Below are positions 7,494 to 17,008 of a stretch of DNA of 64,000 nucleotides, piece after piece; position 1 is the stretch's first letter, and the number at the start of each line of letters is the position of its first letter. The notes below the pieces were generated by a model, which was not told the origin of the DNA, did no database searches, and was given only the letters and a program-made list of their open reading frames with translations. This DNA is from Ponticoccus alexandrii. Its GTDB lineage: Bacteria > Pseudomonadota > Alphaproteobacteria > Rhodobacterales > Rhodobacteraceae. The stretch covers positions 620,001-684,000 of the forward strand of contig NZ_CP047166.1 in assembly GCF_016806125.1 (NCBI RefSeq), in the 5' to 3' direction. The position numbers and the translations under genes were made by a program.

Positions 7494-8555
7494 TCAGTCG
7501 ATGCAGAACCGGAAGGCGCTGGCGATCATCCTGCGGTCCATGGGCGAGGGCTTCATCGCGACGGCATAGTTGCCGCCGATCACCCGCGCGAAGGAAGCCG
7601 AGAGCCACATGTCGCTGGCATCCGCGATGGCGCGCGCGATCTCGGGGGGCACTTTCGCGGTGATGAAGGCCTCGTCGCCGTTCGGCCGGATCGTCAGGCT
7701 GTCGCCGGGCAGCGAGACGAAGGTGCCGTCGATCTCGGCCTGAAAGGTGCCTGCGGAATTCTCCTCCAGCGCGTGTAGCGCGGCATGGAGCAGCACCAGA
7801 GGTTGCCCGCCCCGGCAGAGGAAGGTCACCTGATCGACACCGCTGTAGGCCGAGACGGTGTCGAGCCGCTTCGCCGAAGCGATGAGCCCGTCCTTGTAGG
7901 GCTCGAGGAACACCGGCGCGTAGCCGAAGGGGGTCGTGACGTCGTATTCCTCGGCCTCCGTGACCGTGACGTGGTGCATCTGGTCGGACCCCTGCATGCT
8001 GGCCAGCGTGAAGATCCGGGCGTCGATGCCCATTTCGACCATGTAGGAAATCAGCATGCCCGACAGTTGCTGCGCCGAATCGCCGTCGATGGTCTGCCCG
8101 GGCGCGTGGAAGCGGTGCAGGCCCAGCACGTCGTCCTCGCGCAGGGCACGGCGCACCCCGCCCATGAAGGCATAGGCGCAGGCGCTTTCGCAGCGGCCCG
8201 GCCCGGCGGCGGCCAGCGTCATCGGCGTCAGCCGCCCGTCCGCATCGCGGGTCATCGCGTCGGAACTGCCGATGGAGGTGTCGAGATCCGCCTCACGCAG
8301 GTAGCGCCCCAGCTTCAGCGCCTCGCCCAGATTGCCGCCGGGGCTGTTCAGCACCACCCGCCGCGCGTCCCGCCCGTCGCCCACAAAGGCGCGCAACTGG
8401 TCGGTCAGGCCGGCCTCGATCTGGCCCTCGACGATGATGAAACAGGTCTCGGAGGCATTCCCAAGGCAGTGCTCGGAGATCAGCGGTTCCTCGGCGCTGG
8501 CGGCGCTGGTCAGGCACAGGGCGGCGGCGAGGGCCGCGGCGAAATGGCGAAACAT
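7494..8555 (-). CDS. Secreted ClpP/crotonase-fold protein of unknown substrate (COG3904-like)
   Basis: 353 residues with a signal peptide (1-21, cleaved after ASA). The mature protein begins with a ClpP/SppA-like fold: VVLNSPGGNLGEALKLG (67-83) resembles the oxyanion region, and GRCESACAYAFMGG (120-133) holds the candidate nucleophile Ser124, followed by GLHRFH (145-150) with a possible catalytic His. It is about 130 residues longer than ClpP. The arrangement matches the group of predicted periplasmic proteins COG3904. A role as an envelope protease is inferred, not shown. It is flanked by the unrelated nfu and universal stress protein genes. Confidence 0.8.
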   Translation of the reverse strand: MFRHFAAALAAALCLTSAASAEEPLISEHCLGNASETCFIIVEGQIEAGLTDQLRAFVGDGRDARRVVLNSPGGNLGEALKLGRYLREADLDTSIGSSDAMTRDADGRLTPMTLAAAGPGRCESACAYAFMGGVRRALREDDVLGLHRFHAPGQTIDGDSAQQLSGMLISYMVEMGIDARIFTLASMQGSDQMHHVTVTEAEEYDVTTPFGYAPVFLEPYKDGLIASAKRLDTVSAYSGVDQVTFLCRGGQPLVLLHAALHALEENSAGTFQAEIDGTFVSLPGDSLTIRPNGDEAFITAKVPPEIARAIADASDMWLSASFARVIGGNYAVAMKPSPMDRRMIASAFRFCID

Positions 8556-8587
8556 GAAATATCCTTGTTAAATGGCTTGGGTGTGGT

Positions 8588-9043
8588 TCAGGTGATGGCC
8601 TCCAGCCGTTCCTTGGACAAATCGCCCGGAACGATGGTGACGGGGATCGGCAGAGAGCCGGAATTGCGGGTCATCTGGTTCACCAGCGGGCCGGGGCCCT
8701 TCTTGTCGATCGAGGCGCCCAGAACCAGCAGGCCGATCTCGGGATCGTCGGCGACCTGTGCGAGGATCTCGGTCACCGTATCGCCTTCGCGGATGACCAG
8801 TTCGGGGTCGACGCCCTGCTTGTCGCGCATCCACTTGGCGAAGACCTCGAAGTGCGCGTGGATGCGTTCGCGGGCCTCTTCGCGCATGATGTCGCCCACG
8901 CCGATCCAGTGGTTGAACTCGTCCGGCGGAATGACCGAGAGGATCGCCACGCCGCCGCCGGACTTCGCCGCGCGCATGGCGGCGAACCGCATGGCGTTCA
9001 GGCATTCTCGGGAATCGTCGAGCACGACGAGGAACTTGCGCAT
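8588..9043 (-). CDS. Universal stress protein (UspA family)
   Basis: A 151-residue single-domain Usp protein with an alpha/beta nucleotide-binding fold. It begins MRKFLVVLDDSRECLNAMRFA and ends with LLVLGASIDKKGPGPLV and PIPVTIVPG; the ATP-loop glycines are present in a relaxed form. Start at MRKF is fixed by AGGAGG eight bases upstream. The frame stays open 80 codons further up, but that extension is low-complexity Arg/Pro. It lies 32 bases upstream of the ClpP-fold gene. Its exact stress role is unknown. Confidence 0.88.
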   Translation of the reverse strand: MRKFLVVLDDSRECLNAMRFAAMRAAKSGGGVAILSVIPPDEFNHWIGVGDIMREEARERIHAHFEVFAKWMRDKQGVDPELVIREGDTVTEILAQVADDPEIGLLVLGASIDKKGPGPLVNQMTRNSGSLPIPVTIVPGDLSKERLEAIT

Positions 9044-9310
9044 CAGTGGGCCTCCTGTCGGGGACAGTGGCAGAGGGTCGCGGACCTGTCCAGCGCGTCT
9101 GGCCGGCGTGGCCCGCAGGAGGTGCAGGGACGGACGCGGCACAGGGCCCAGCGGTCCGGGTTGGCGGGCAGGGGGCCTTGTCTGCCGGGGCGGGCATGGC
9201 GCGGGTGACTGTGAAACCGGGGAGCGCTGCGAGGGGTGCGAAGCCCGGGGTTCTGCAGGGAATGCGATGTCCCGGCGTCCCAACAGAGGGCAGCGACGCC
9301 CGGCGCGGGG

Positions 9311-9496
9311 TCAGGCCTCCGGGTCGCCGGGCTTGGACGGGGGGCTTTCCGGTGCTCCGGCGCCGCTGCCTCTGCGCGCCGCTGCATCTCGGGCCGCGCG
9401 GCGCTCTGCCTGCTCGCGCTTGTGATTGCGGTGGATCACGGCGATGGCCCCGCCGAAGAGGGTCAGCACAATCACGATGACGATCAGTTTTTCCAT
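9311..9496 (-). CDS. Small single-pass membrane protein, unknown
   Basis: 61 residues: one N-terminal transmembrane helix (about 4-20, LIVIVIVLTLFGGAIAV) followed by a basic, then Gly/Pro/Ser-rich cytoplasmic tail. It starts 9 bases after the aminotransferase stop in the same direction, which argues for co-transcription. No family is recognised. The 267 bases after it contain nothing I can name. Confidence 0.6.
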   Translation of the reverse strand: MEKLIVIVIVLTLFGGAIAVIHRNHKREQAERRAARDAAARRGSGAGAPESPPSKPGDPEA

Positions 9497-9505
9497 GGCC
9501 GTGCC

Positions 9506-10366
9506 CTACGCAGAGGCGGCCCAGTCCCAGTACATCTCGCGCACACGTTTCGTCAGCGGCCCCTGCTGGTAGGACACATCCTCGAAGCCGCTGACCGCCG
9601 TCACCTTCTGCATGTTGCCGGAGAGGAAGACCTCGTCCGCCGCCTCGAAATCCGCGAAGGAGAGCACGGTCTCGACCACTTCGATCCCCTCGGCCTTCAT
9701 GTTGCTGATGTGCCGCGCGCGGGTGATGCCCGCAAGGAAGGTGCCGTTCGGGATCGGCGTGAAGACCACCCCGTCGCGCACCATGAAGACATTGGCCGTG
9801 GCGCTTTCGGCGACATTGCCCATGGCGTCGGTCACCAGCGCGTTGTTGAACCCGCGCGCCCGCACCTCGGATAGCATCCGTGCGTTGTTCGGGTAGAGGC
9901 AGCCCGCCTTGGCATTCACGACAGAGCTTTCCAGCGTCGGACGCCGGAACCGCGTCTTGCCCAGCGTGACGGTGGCGGTGTCGGGCGCCATGGGGATGCG
10001 CTCGAGACAGATGGCAAAGCCGGTCTCTTCGGGCTGCGGCACGATGGCCGTCACGTCGCCGTTGATGCCCCAGTACATCGGGCGGATGTAGATGGCGGCG
10101 TCCTCGGGGTAGGCCTTCAGCCCCTCGCGGACCATGTCCACCATGTCCCCGGTCGAGACGGTGGGTGTCAGCATCAGCGCCTCGGCAGAGCGGTTGATGC
10201 GGGCGCAATGCGCCTCGAGGTCGGGGACCATGCCGTTCACCGCCCGGGCGCCGTCGAAGACGCCCGACCCTAGCCATGCACCGTGGTCGGCGGCGCGGAT
10301 GATCATGGCGTCGGCATCGTGCCACTGGCCGTTGAAATAGGTGCGGATGTCGGTGCCGGTTGCCAT
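9506..10366 (-). CDS. Branched-chain amino acid aminotransferase (PLP fold IV)
   Basis: A 286-residue class IV aminotransferase. The PLP lysine is Lys153 in SSVVNAKAGCLYPN, and NVAESATANVF (184-194) is the conserved cofactor-binding segment. DHGAWLGSGVFDGARAV (28-44) matches the N-terminal IlvE signature. It would interconvert branched-chain amino acids and their 2-oxo acids, in the cytosol. D-amino acid transaminase and 4-amino-4-deoxychorismate lyase share the fold, so specificity is moderately certain. The start has GGAGAG just upstream. A small membrane protein gene follows. Confidence 0.85.
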   Translation of the reverse strand: MATGTDIRTYFNGQWHDADAMIIRAADHGAWLGSGVFDGARAVNGMVPDLEAHCARINRSAEALMLTPTVSTGDMVDMVREGLKAYPEDAAIYIRPMYWGINGDVTAIVPQPEETGFAICLERIPMAPDTATVTLGKTRFRRPTLESSVVNAKAGCLYPNNARMLSEVRARGFNNALVTDAMGNVAESATANVFMVRDGVVFTPIPNGTFLAGITRARHISNMKAEGIEVVETVLSFADFEAADEVFLSGNMQKVTAVSGFEDVSYQQGPLTKRVREMYWDWAASA

Positions 10367-10545
10367 GGGTCTCTCCTCTTTGCGGCGGAGCCTAGAAGCG
10401 CCGCCGCCGGAGGTCCAGACCGCTTGGCGCGGGGGCAGCCGGGTTTGTCCGCAGGCGCCGCAGCAGGGCGAGCCGCCTGCCCGGTGCCCCGGTCAAGAGG
10501 GCTCGACCGGGTGCGCCGCGCTGGTGCCCGCGCCGCGCTCAGGCG

Positions 10546-11025
10546 TCAGGCAAGCTCGCCCAGCAGCGCCTTCAGGTCCAGCGGGCAGTTCGACATGACG
10601 AGGCCGCCTTCGCCGTTGCGCGGCCAGTCCGCCGGATCGCGGTCGCGGTACAACTCGATCCCGTTGCCGTCGGGGTCCGAGAAATACAGGGCCTCGGACA
10701 CGCCGTGGTCGGCCGCGCCTTCCAGTTCGACGCCGTTGTCCAGCGCCATTTGAAAGGCGGCGGCCAGCGCCTTGCGGTCGGGGTAGAGGAACGCGGTGTG
10801 ATACAGGCCGGGCGCGCGCGGATCGGGGCGCGGGCCGTTCAGGCTGTGCCATGTATTCAGGCCGATGTGGTGGTGGTATCCGCCAGCGGACAGAAACGCG
10901 GCCTGCACGCCGTAGCGCTGGGTGACTTCCAGCCCGATGACGTCACGGTAAAAGGCGATGGAGCGGTCGAGGTCCGTCACCTTCAGGTGAACGTGACCGA
11001 TGCGGGTTTCGGGGTGGGCTTTCAT
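10546..11025 (-). CDS. VOC-family protein (glyoxalase / extradiol dioxygenase-like)
   Basis: A 159-residue vicinal-oxygen-chelate protein. It has IGHVHLKVTDLDRSIAFYRD (9-28) at its N-terminus, HHHIGLNTW in the middle and DPDGNGIELYRDRD in the C-terminal module. His and Glu at these places are the usual metal ligands. The form resembles the catechol-2,3-dioxygenase-like group, but substrate and reaction cannot be read off. It stands alone, divergent from formate dehydrogenase across a 271-base gap. Confidence 0.83.
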   Translation of the reverse strand: MKAHPETRIGHVHLKVTDLDRSIAFYRDVIGLEVTQRYGVQAAFLSAGGYHHHIGLNTWHSLNGPRPDPRAPGLYHTAFLYPDRKALAAAFQMALDNGVELEGAADHGVSEALYFSDPDGNGIELYRDRDPADWPRNGEGGLVMSNCPLDLKALLGELA

Positions 11026-11296
11026 GACGGGCCTCCTTGTGTGACCGTTGATATAGAAGGCTCAGGTCCCCCGGATAATCCCGACCACCGCGCGGTTTTG
11101 GTGCGCAGATGCACATTTGGAATCCTGTGCGCAGGAATTCGCACAGTGTCCGCGCCGCGCGGTTTCGCCTGTCCCGCCGGTTCTCTCCGATGTGAAACGC
11201 TTCGCCGCAAAAACGCCGCCGAAGGTCGGCATTGTTCCATGCATGCGGGGGGGCACATGGTCTAACATACCCGGAACACGCAGGGGAGCCGTTCTC

Positions 11297-14074
11297 ATGG
11301 CCGAGACAATCCGATTCACCCTCGACGGCGCGCAGGTCGAGGCAGAGCCCGGCATGACCATCTGGGAGGTGGCGAACGGTCGCGGCCTGACGATCCCGCA
11401 CCTCTGCCACAAGCCCGCGCCGGGCTATCGCCCCGACGGCAACTGCCGCGCCTGCATGGTCGAGATCGAGGGAGAGCGGAACCTCGCGGCCTCCTGCATC
11501 CGCGAACCCGCTGAGGGCATGGTGGTGCAAACCGCCACCGCGCGCGCCACGACCGCCCGCAAGCTGGTGATGGAACTGCTGCTCGCGGACCAACCGGAAC
11601 GCGAGGCGGCCCACGACAAGTCCGCCCATCTCTGGGACATGGCCGAGACGCAGGGCGTGACCGAGTCGCGTTTTCCGACGCTGGAGGCCGATCGCATCCC
11701 GCTGCTCGACGACAGCCATGTCGCGATGTCGGTGAACCTCGACGCCTGCATCCAGTGCGGGCTCTGCGTGCGCGCCTGCCGCGAGGTGCAGGTCAACGAC
11801 GTGATCGGCATGGCGGGGCGCGGCCACGATGCCTATCCGGTCTTCGACCTTGGCGACGACATGGGCGCCTCGACCTGCGTGGCCTGCGGCGAATGCGTGC
11901 AGGCCTGCCCCACCGGGGCGCTGATGCCCTCGACCGTGGTGGACGAGAACCAGGTGGGCGACCGCGCCGACTTCGACAGCGAGGTCAAAAGCATCTGCCC
12001 CTTCTGCGGCGTCGGCTGTCAGGTTTCTCTGAAGGTCAAGGACGGCCGCGTCAAATACGTCGAGGGGATCAATGGCCCCGCCAACGAGGGGCGGCTTTGC
12101 GTCAAGGGCCGGTTCGGCTTCGACTACATCCATCACCCGCACCGGCTGACCAAACCGCTGATCCGGCGCGAGGATGCGCCCGCCAAGGGGCTGAACGTCG
12201 AGCCGGGCAATTGGCAGCAATTCTTCCGCGAGGCCGAGTGGGACGAGGCGCTGGACGTCGCCGCGGGCGGCTGGAAACGACTGAAGGACCAGCACGGCGG
12301 AGAGGCCGTGGCGGGCTTCGGCTCTGCCAAATGCACCAACGAAGAGGCCTACCTCTTCCAGAAGCTCATCCGTCAGGGCTTTGGCCACAACAACGTCGAC
12401 CACTGCACCCGCCTCTGCCACGCCTCCTCCGTGGCGGCGCTGATGGAGAACGTCGGCAGCGGTGCGGTGACCGCCACCTTCAACGAGATCGAGAACGCCG
12501 ATGTGGCCATCGTCATCGGCGCCAACCCGATCGAGAACCATCCCGTCGCGGCCACCTACTTCAAGCAGTTCACCAAGCGCGGCGGCAAGCTGATCGTCAT
12601 GGATCCGCGCGGCGTCGGCCTGCGCCGCTACGCCAGCCACATGCTGCAGTTCAAGCCGGGCGCCGACGTGTCGATGCTGAACGCGATCATGCATGTGATC
12701 GTCGAAGAGGGGCTGTACGATGAGCAATACATTCAGGCCTTCACCGAGAACTGGGAGGCCGAGAAGGCCCACCTGAAGGACTTCCCGCCCGAGAAGATGG
12801 AGGCGATCTGCGGCATCCCCGCCGAGACCCTGCGAGACGTGGCCCGCACCTTTGCGCAGGCGCAGGCGGGCATGATCTTCTGGGGCATGGGGGTGTCGCA
12901 GCATATTCACGGCACCGACAACTCGCGCTGCCTGATCAGCCTCGCGCTGATGACCGGCCATGTGGGCCGCCCCGGCACCGGGCTGCATCCGCTGCGTGGG
13001 CAGAACAACGTGCAGGGAGCCTCCGACGCGGGGCTGATCCCGATGTTCCTGCCCGACTATCAGGACGTGACCAAGCAGACCGTGCGCGACGCCTTCACCG
13101 CGGTCTGGGGATCGGGCGACTTCAGCGACAAGAAGGGCCTGACGGTGACCGAGATCCTCGACGCCGTGCACGCCGGACAGATCCGGGGCATGTACATCCA
13201 GGGCGAGAATCCGGCCATGTCCGACCCCGATGTGGAACACGCGCGCGACGCGCTGGCCGCGCTGGAACACCTCGTGGTGCAGGACATCTTCATCACCGAA
13301 ACGGCGAACTTCGCCGACGTGATCCTGCCCGCCTCGGCCTTCTACGAGAAGTCGGGGACGGTCACGAACACCAACCGGCAGGTGCAGATGGGCCGCCCCG
13401 CCGTGCCGCCCCCGGGTGACGCGCGCGAGGACTGGGAGATCACCGTGGACCTTGCCAACCGGATGGGGCTGGGCTGGCGCTACGACAGCCCGGCAGAGGT
13501 CTTCGCCGAGATGGCCATGAACATGCCCTCGCTGAAGAACATCACATGGGACCGGGTGGCGAACGAGGGGGCGATCACCTATCCCTCGCTCTCGCCCACC
13601 GACCCGGGGCAGGCCATCGTCTTCGGCGACGGCTTCCCGCGCGCGGAGGGGCGGGCGAAGTTCACCCCCGCCAACGTCATCGCGCCCGACGATCTGCCCG
13701 ATGCCGACTACCCCATGGTCATGATCACCGGCCGCCAGCTGGAGCACTGGCACACCGGCTCGATGACCCGCCGCGCCTCCGTTCTGGACGCGGTGGAGCC
13801 CGAGGCCAACTGCTCGCTCCATCCCTCGACCCTGCGCAAGCTGGGTGTCGAGCCCGGCGAGATGATCCGCCTGACCACCAAGCGCGGCAGCATCGAGATC
13901 ATGGCGCGCGCGGACCGGGCGGTGGCGCCGGACAACGTCTTCGTGCCCTTCGCCTATGTCGAGGCGGCGGCCAATGTGCTGACCAACCCGGCGCTCGATC
14001 CCTACGGCAAGATCCCCGAGTTCAAGTTCTCGGCGGTCCGCGTCGAAAAATCCGGGTGCCTCGCCGCCGAATAG
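11297..14074 (+). CDS. fdhF: Formate dehydrogenase alpha subunit (Mo/W-bis-MGD enzyme, Cys type)
   Basis: A 925-residue cytoplasmic formate dehydrogenase catalytic subunit. A ferredoxin-like [2Fe-2S] domain has Cys 37, 50, 53 and 67. Two 4Fe-4S motifs follow ([11 protein letters not shown] at 151-161; [12 protein letters not shown] at 194-205), then the proximal cluster Cys 234, 237, 241 and 268. The molybdenum ligand is Cys374 in [11 protein letters not shown], so a Cys, not a selenocysteine, enzyme. A molydopterin-dinucleotide binding domain closes the chain. Start at MAETIRF with GGGGAG upstream. No diaphorase (fdsB/G) or fdhD gene is adjacent, so the electron acceptor must be encoded elsewhere or be different. 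Confidence 0.92.
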   Translation: MAETIRFTLDGAQVEAEPGMTIWEVANGRGLTIPHLCHKPAPGYRPDGNCRACMVEIEGERNLAASCIREPAEGMVVQTATARATTARKLVMELLLADQPEREAAHDKSAHLWDMAETQGVTESRFPTLEADRIPLLDDSHVAMSVNLDACIQCGLCVRACREVQVNDVIGMAGRGHDAYPVFDLGDDMGASTCVACGECVQACPTGALMPSTVVDENQVGDRADFDSEVKSICPFCGVGCQVSLKVKDGRVKYVEGINGPANEGRLCVKGRFGFDYIHHPHRLTKPLIRREDAPAKGLNVEPGNWQQFFREAEWDEALDVAAGGWKRLKDQHGGEAVAGFGSAKCTNEEAYLFQKLIRQGFGHNNVDHCTRLCHASSVAALMENVGSGAVTATFNEIENADVAIVIGANPIENHPVAATYFKQFTKRGGKLIVMDPRGVGLRRYASHMLQFKPGADVSMLNAIMHVIVEEGLYDEQYIQAFTENWEAEKAHLKDFPPEKMEAICGIPAETLRDVARTFAQAQAGMIFWGMGVSQHIHGTDNSRCLISLALMTGHVGRPGTGLHPLRGQNNVQGASDAGLIPMFLPDYQDVTKQTVRDAFTAVWGSGDFSDKKGLTVTEILDAVHAGQIRGMYIQGENPAMSDPDVEHARDALAALEHLVVQDIFITETANFADVILPASAFYEKSGTVTNTNRQVQMGRPAVPPPGDAREDWEITVDLANRMGLGWRYDSPAEVFAEMAMNMPSLKNITWDRVANEGAITYPSLSPTDPGQAIVFGDGFPRAEGRAKFTPANVIAPDDLPDADYPMVMITGRQLEHWHTGSMTRRASVLDAVEPEANCSLHPSTLRKLGVEPGEMIRLTTKRGSIEIMARADRAVAPDNVFVPFAYVEAAANVLTNPALDPYGKIPEFKFSAVRVEKSGCLAAE

Positions 14075-14197
14075 GCGCGGGTCCAAAAAGGGCGCAAGCG
14101 CGCTCGGGCCGTCTCGCCCTTTGGCCTCGGCTCAAGCGCACGCCTGCGGCACGGACATTGCCGAGGGGCATCCCACGGCGCGGATCTGGCGCTGTCC

Positions 14198-14236
14198 CCT
14201 GCTTCTTTGGTCCGGAAAATACCTCGGGGAGCGCGA
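14198..14236 (-). repeat. Dispersed intergenic repeat, inverted copy D
   Basis: On the minus strand it reads CCCCGAGGTATTTTCCGGAC followed by CAAAGAAGCAG, matching the ATTTT-GGAC-AGAAG half of the repeats near 2212 and 2296. It lies between formate dehydrogenase and the M20 hydrolase; 14237-14259 adds a GAGCGAGGGG-type inverted repeat. Confidence 0.5.
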
Positions 14237-14345
14237 GGGGCTGGCCCCTCGCTCCCGCCCTTGCCGGCATCCCGTCGCAGTGCATCGTGATAAATTGACA
14301 GCCCCCGACCCGGCGGCGCATCCTGCGCCGAAAGGAGCCGCGTTC

Positions 14346-15548
14346 ATGATGCCAGTCCAGCCCGACCGCTTTCTCGCCGACCTGCACGCCCTGCGCGCCA
14401 TCGGTGCCGCGGGCACGGGCAAGGGCGTCGTGCGACCCGCCTACAGCCAGCCTGACATCGAGGCCCGCGACTGGTTGGCCGGGAAATATGCCGAGGCCGG
14501 GCTGAAGCCGGTCTTCGACCCGATGGGATCGGTCTTCGGGCTGGCGGAGCGGCCCTCGCTGCTGATGGGCAGCCACTCCGACACCCAGCCCGAGGGTGGG
14601 TGGCTGGACGGCGCGCTGGGCGTCATCGCGGCGCTGGAGATCGCGCGGGCCGCAAGGGAAAACGGCGGCCCGGCGCTGTCGGCGGTCTCCTTTCAGGACG
14701 AAGAGGGGCGTTTTGGCGTCACCACCGGCAGCGCCTGCTGGGCGGGTGTGATCGACCTTGCCGCGGCGCTGGACCTGACCGACCGGCGGGGCGAGACGCT
14801 GGGGCAGGCGCGCGCCGCCATGGGCAGCCGTCCCGGGACATGGGTCGATCCGGCGCGCTTCACCGGCTACCTGGAAATGCATATCGAGCAGGGCCCGGTG
14901 CTGGACCGCGCCGGAGAGGCCATCGGCGTCGTCGATGCCATCGTGGGCATCCGCGACATGGTCATCCGCCTGACCGGAGAGCAGAACCACGCGGGCACCA
15001 CGCCGATGCACCTGCGCCGGGACGCCTTTCAGGCGCTGGCCCGCTTCAACGCCCGTATCGAAGAGCGCTTCGGCAATGTCGTCACCCCCGCAACGGTCTG
15101 GACCATCGGCCATGTGTCGCTGCATCCCAACGCGCATTCGGTGGTGCCGGGGCGGGTCTCCTTCTCGATGCAGTGGCGCGACGGCGACGAGGACCGCCTG
15201 AACCGGATGGAGCGGATTATCCGAGACACAGCATCCGAGGTCGCGTCAGAGGCGAGCATGGCGCTGGAATTCGGCCCCATGCTGGGCGTGCCGCCGGTTG
15301 CCATGGACGAGGGCTTTCGCCGCGCGCTGGAAGAGGCTGCCGCCGAAGAGGTGCCGGGGCGTTGGCGCGCCATGCCTTCGGGCGCGCTGCACGATGCCTC
15401 GAACATGGCGCGGCTGATGCCCTCGGCCATGCTCTTCGTGCCCTCGATCGGCGGCGTCAGCCATACCTTCGACGAGGATACGGACGAGGCCGACCTCGTG
15501 ACCGGCCTTCGGGTCATGGCGAATGCTGTCGGGCGCATCGCGGGGTGA
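14346..15548 (+). CDS. M20-family Zn-dependent amidohydrolase (allantoate / N-carbamoyl amino acid hydrolase type)
   Basis: A 400-residue cytosolic hydrolase of the AllC/HyuC group, which cleaves ureido or carbamoyl groups and releases ammonia and CO2. Dimetal ligands are visible: His77 in MGSHSDTQ, Asp88 in GWLDGALG, Glu119-Glu120 in [10 protein letters not shown] and His179 in [20 protein letters not shown] (211-221) is the dimerisation-domain motif. AAAGGAG lies eight bases before the first ATG of MMPVQPD. There are no ureide or pyrimidine genes next to it, so the substrate stays open between allantoate, ureidoglycine and N-carbamoyl amino acids. Confidence 0.88.
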   Translation: MMPVQPDRFLADLHALRAIGAAGTGKGVVRPAYSQPDIEARDWLAGKYAEAGLKPVFDPMGSVFGLAERPSLLMGSHSDTQPEGGWLDGALGVIAALEIARAARENGGPALSAVSFQDEEGRFGVTTGSACWAGVIDLAAALDLTDRRGETLGQARAAMGSRPGTWVDPARFTGYLEMHIEQGPVLDRAGEAIGVVDAIVGIRDMVIRLTGEQNHAGTTPMHLRRDAFQALARFNARIEERFGNVVTPATVWTIGHVSLHPNAHSVVPGRVSFSMQWRDGDEDRLNRMERIIRDTASEVASEASMALEFGPMLGVPPVAMDEGFRRALEEAAAEEVPGRWRAMPSGALHDASNMARLMPSAMLFVPSIGGVSHTFDEDTDEADLVTGLRVMANAVGRIAG

Positions 15549-15598
15549 CGCAAGGGCAGTGGTGCGCTATCCTGCCTCTGCAAGGCAAGGAGGCGGCG

Positions 15599-15787
15599 AT
15601 GGATCCGGTTTCGCTGGGGTTCTATGCAACGGTCTGCGGCGTGCTGGGGCTCGCCGGACCAAGGCTGGGACGGGCGCCGGTCCGGCTGGCCATCGGCGCA
15701 TTGGTCGGCGTGGTCGCGGTGGCGGTCCTTCCCCACGTCAAGACGCTGCTGGGCGCGGCAGAACTCTACACCACGGTTCAGCCGTAA
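15599..15787 (+). CDS. Tiny two-helix membrane protein, unknown
   Basis: 62 residues beginning MDPVSLGFYATVCGVLGLAG, with two hydrophobic helices (about 4-20 and 29-46) separated by a basic turn (PRLGRAPVR). AAGGAGG lies five bases before the ATG, a near-ideal ribosome binding site. It is 50 bases after the M20 hydrolase in the same direction. No family recognised. The gap 15788-15993 after it holds nothing I can identify. Confidence 0.6.
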   Translation: MDPVSLGFYATVCGVLGLAGPRLGRAPVRLAIGALVGVVAVAVLPHVKTLLGAAELYTTVQP

Positions 15788-15993
15788 CGCATCGGGTGCC
15801 CCTGTGGGACAGGGCGGGGCTGTGACCCGCCATCGGTGAAGGGAGCCCCCGGGTCAGCGGCCAGGGCCTTGCGGACGAACCACCAGACAGGACGACTCTG
15901 CGGGCCACCGGCGGTCCGGGGCACAGCCGTGACAGGGGGCTTCAGGCAAAGCCCGACACGCTGCAGGGACCACGATCCCGCAAGCCTTTGCGG

Positions 15994-16689
15994 CTACTCC
16001 CAGACGACTTCGCCCAGAAAGATATAGCCCGCGCCGTAGATCGTCTTGATCAGGCGCGGGTTGCGCGGGTCTTCGCGCAGCTTCGTGCGCAGGCGCGAGA
16101 TCCGCACGTCCATTGCCCGGTCAAAGCTTTCCCCCGCCGCGCCGCCAAGGCTTTCCTGCATCTGCGCGCGCGAGATCAGCCGCTTGGGGCTTTCGAGGAA
16201 CAGTCGCAGGACTTCGCCCTCGGCATGCGAGAAGGGGGTCTCTGTGCCGTCGTCCGCCTCCAGCGCGTAGCGGTCGAAATGGGCGGTCCAGCCTTCGAAC
16301 CGGGCGGTGTTGCCGGTGGCGCCGCGGCGCGGACCGCGCAGGCGGGCACGGATGCGGGCCACCACCTCGGCGGGATCGAAGGGCTTGATGATGTAGTCGT
16401 CGGCGCCCAGTTCCAGCCCGGTCACCCGGTCCTGCACCTGCGCGCGGCCCGAGATGATGATGATCGTCGCGCCCTGTTCCAGCGCCAGCCGATGCACCAC
16501 GGACAGCCCGTCGCGGTCCGGCAGGCCAAGGTCCACAAGGCAGACATCCGGCGTGGTCCGGCGCAGCGCGGCCTCGAACTCTGTCGCCCGGGCGAAGGCC
16601 TGACAGCGAAAGCCCGCCTCGGTCAGCGTTTCTGACAGAAGCGCGCGGATGGCGGGTTCGTCGTCGAGGATGGTCACAAGGGCTGTCAT
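15994..16689 (-). CDS. Two-component response regulator, OmpR/PhoB type
   Basis: 231 residues. The receiver domain (about 1-120) has the acidic pocket DDE at 9-11, phosphorylation Asp53 in CLVDLGLPDRDG and the conserved Lys in DDYIIKPFDP. A winged-helix DNA-binding domain (about 130-228) ends RLIKTIYGAGYIFLGE, the usual OmpR-type wing. It is the likely partner of the hybrid kinase 319 bases upstream on the same strand. The signal and target genes are unknown; no candidate target operon is apparent. Confidence 0.9.
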   Translation of the reverse strand: MTALVTILDDEPAIRALLSETLTEAGFRCQAFARATEFEAALRRTTPDVCLVDLGLPDRDGLSVVHRLALEQGATIIIISGRAQVQDRVTGLELGADDYIIKPFDPAEVVARIRARLRGPRRGATGNTARFEGWTAHFDRYALEADDGTETPFSHAEGEVLRLFLESPKRLISRAQMQESLGGAAGESFDRAMDVRISRLRTKLREDPRNPRLIKTIYGAGYIFLGEVVWE

Positions 16690-17008
16690 GGGGACTGGAT
16701 ACTGCGGGCAGGGCGGCGGGGAAACCGGCTTTGGGGCAGGGGACGCCGTGGTGGGGCGGAACGCGGCGTCAAGGCCCGGCAGGAACGGGGGCCTGCGGCG
16801 CGTGGGCCGCTGCGCCAGGTTCGGAGGTTTTCGCCCGCGGCGCTGCGGGCGGGATCGCGGTGCGCGGCGCGGCGGGAAAGAGGGGCTGCCCCGCCATGAA
16901 ACCGCTTCGCAGGGGTAGCGGAGCTTTCGGCGTCTGCGACAGGGCCGCAGGTCCGGGGCGTCGCGCGCGCCACGCTGCGGCTACGGCCATGCCGGGCGGG
17001 CTGCCGAG
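16690..17008. other. Gap between response regulator and kinase genes
   Basis: 319 bases of very G+C-rich sequence. Open frames here are low-complexity Arg/Pro/Ala strings without a ribosome binding site, so I call no gene. It is long for a gap inside a kinase-regulator pair and could carry a separate promoter for the regulator. Confidence 0.5.

Noticed and set aside
8588-9283. A start for the universal stress protein 80 codons upstream
   Set aside because: The extension is Arg/Pro-rich and AGGAGG lies exactly before the MRKF start.
10943-14086. An open frame of over 1000 codons on the minus strand opposite formate dehydrogenase
   Set aside because: It mirrors the strong third-position G/C bias of the real gene on the plus strand, has no family motif or ribosome binding site, and formate dehydrogenase motifs are unambiguous.
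16769-16990. Small minus-strand frame between response regulator and kinase
   Set aside because: Composition is Ala/Pro/Arg low-complexity, no ribosome binding site, no similarity to any family known to me.
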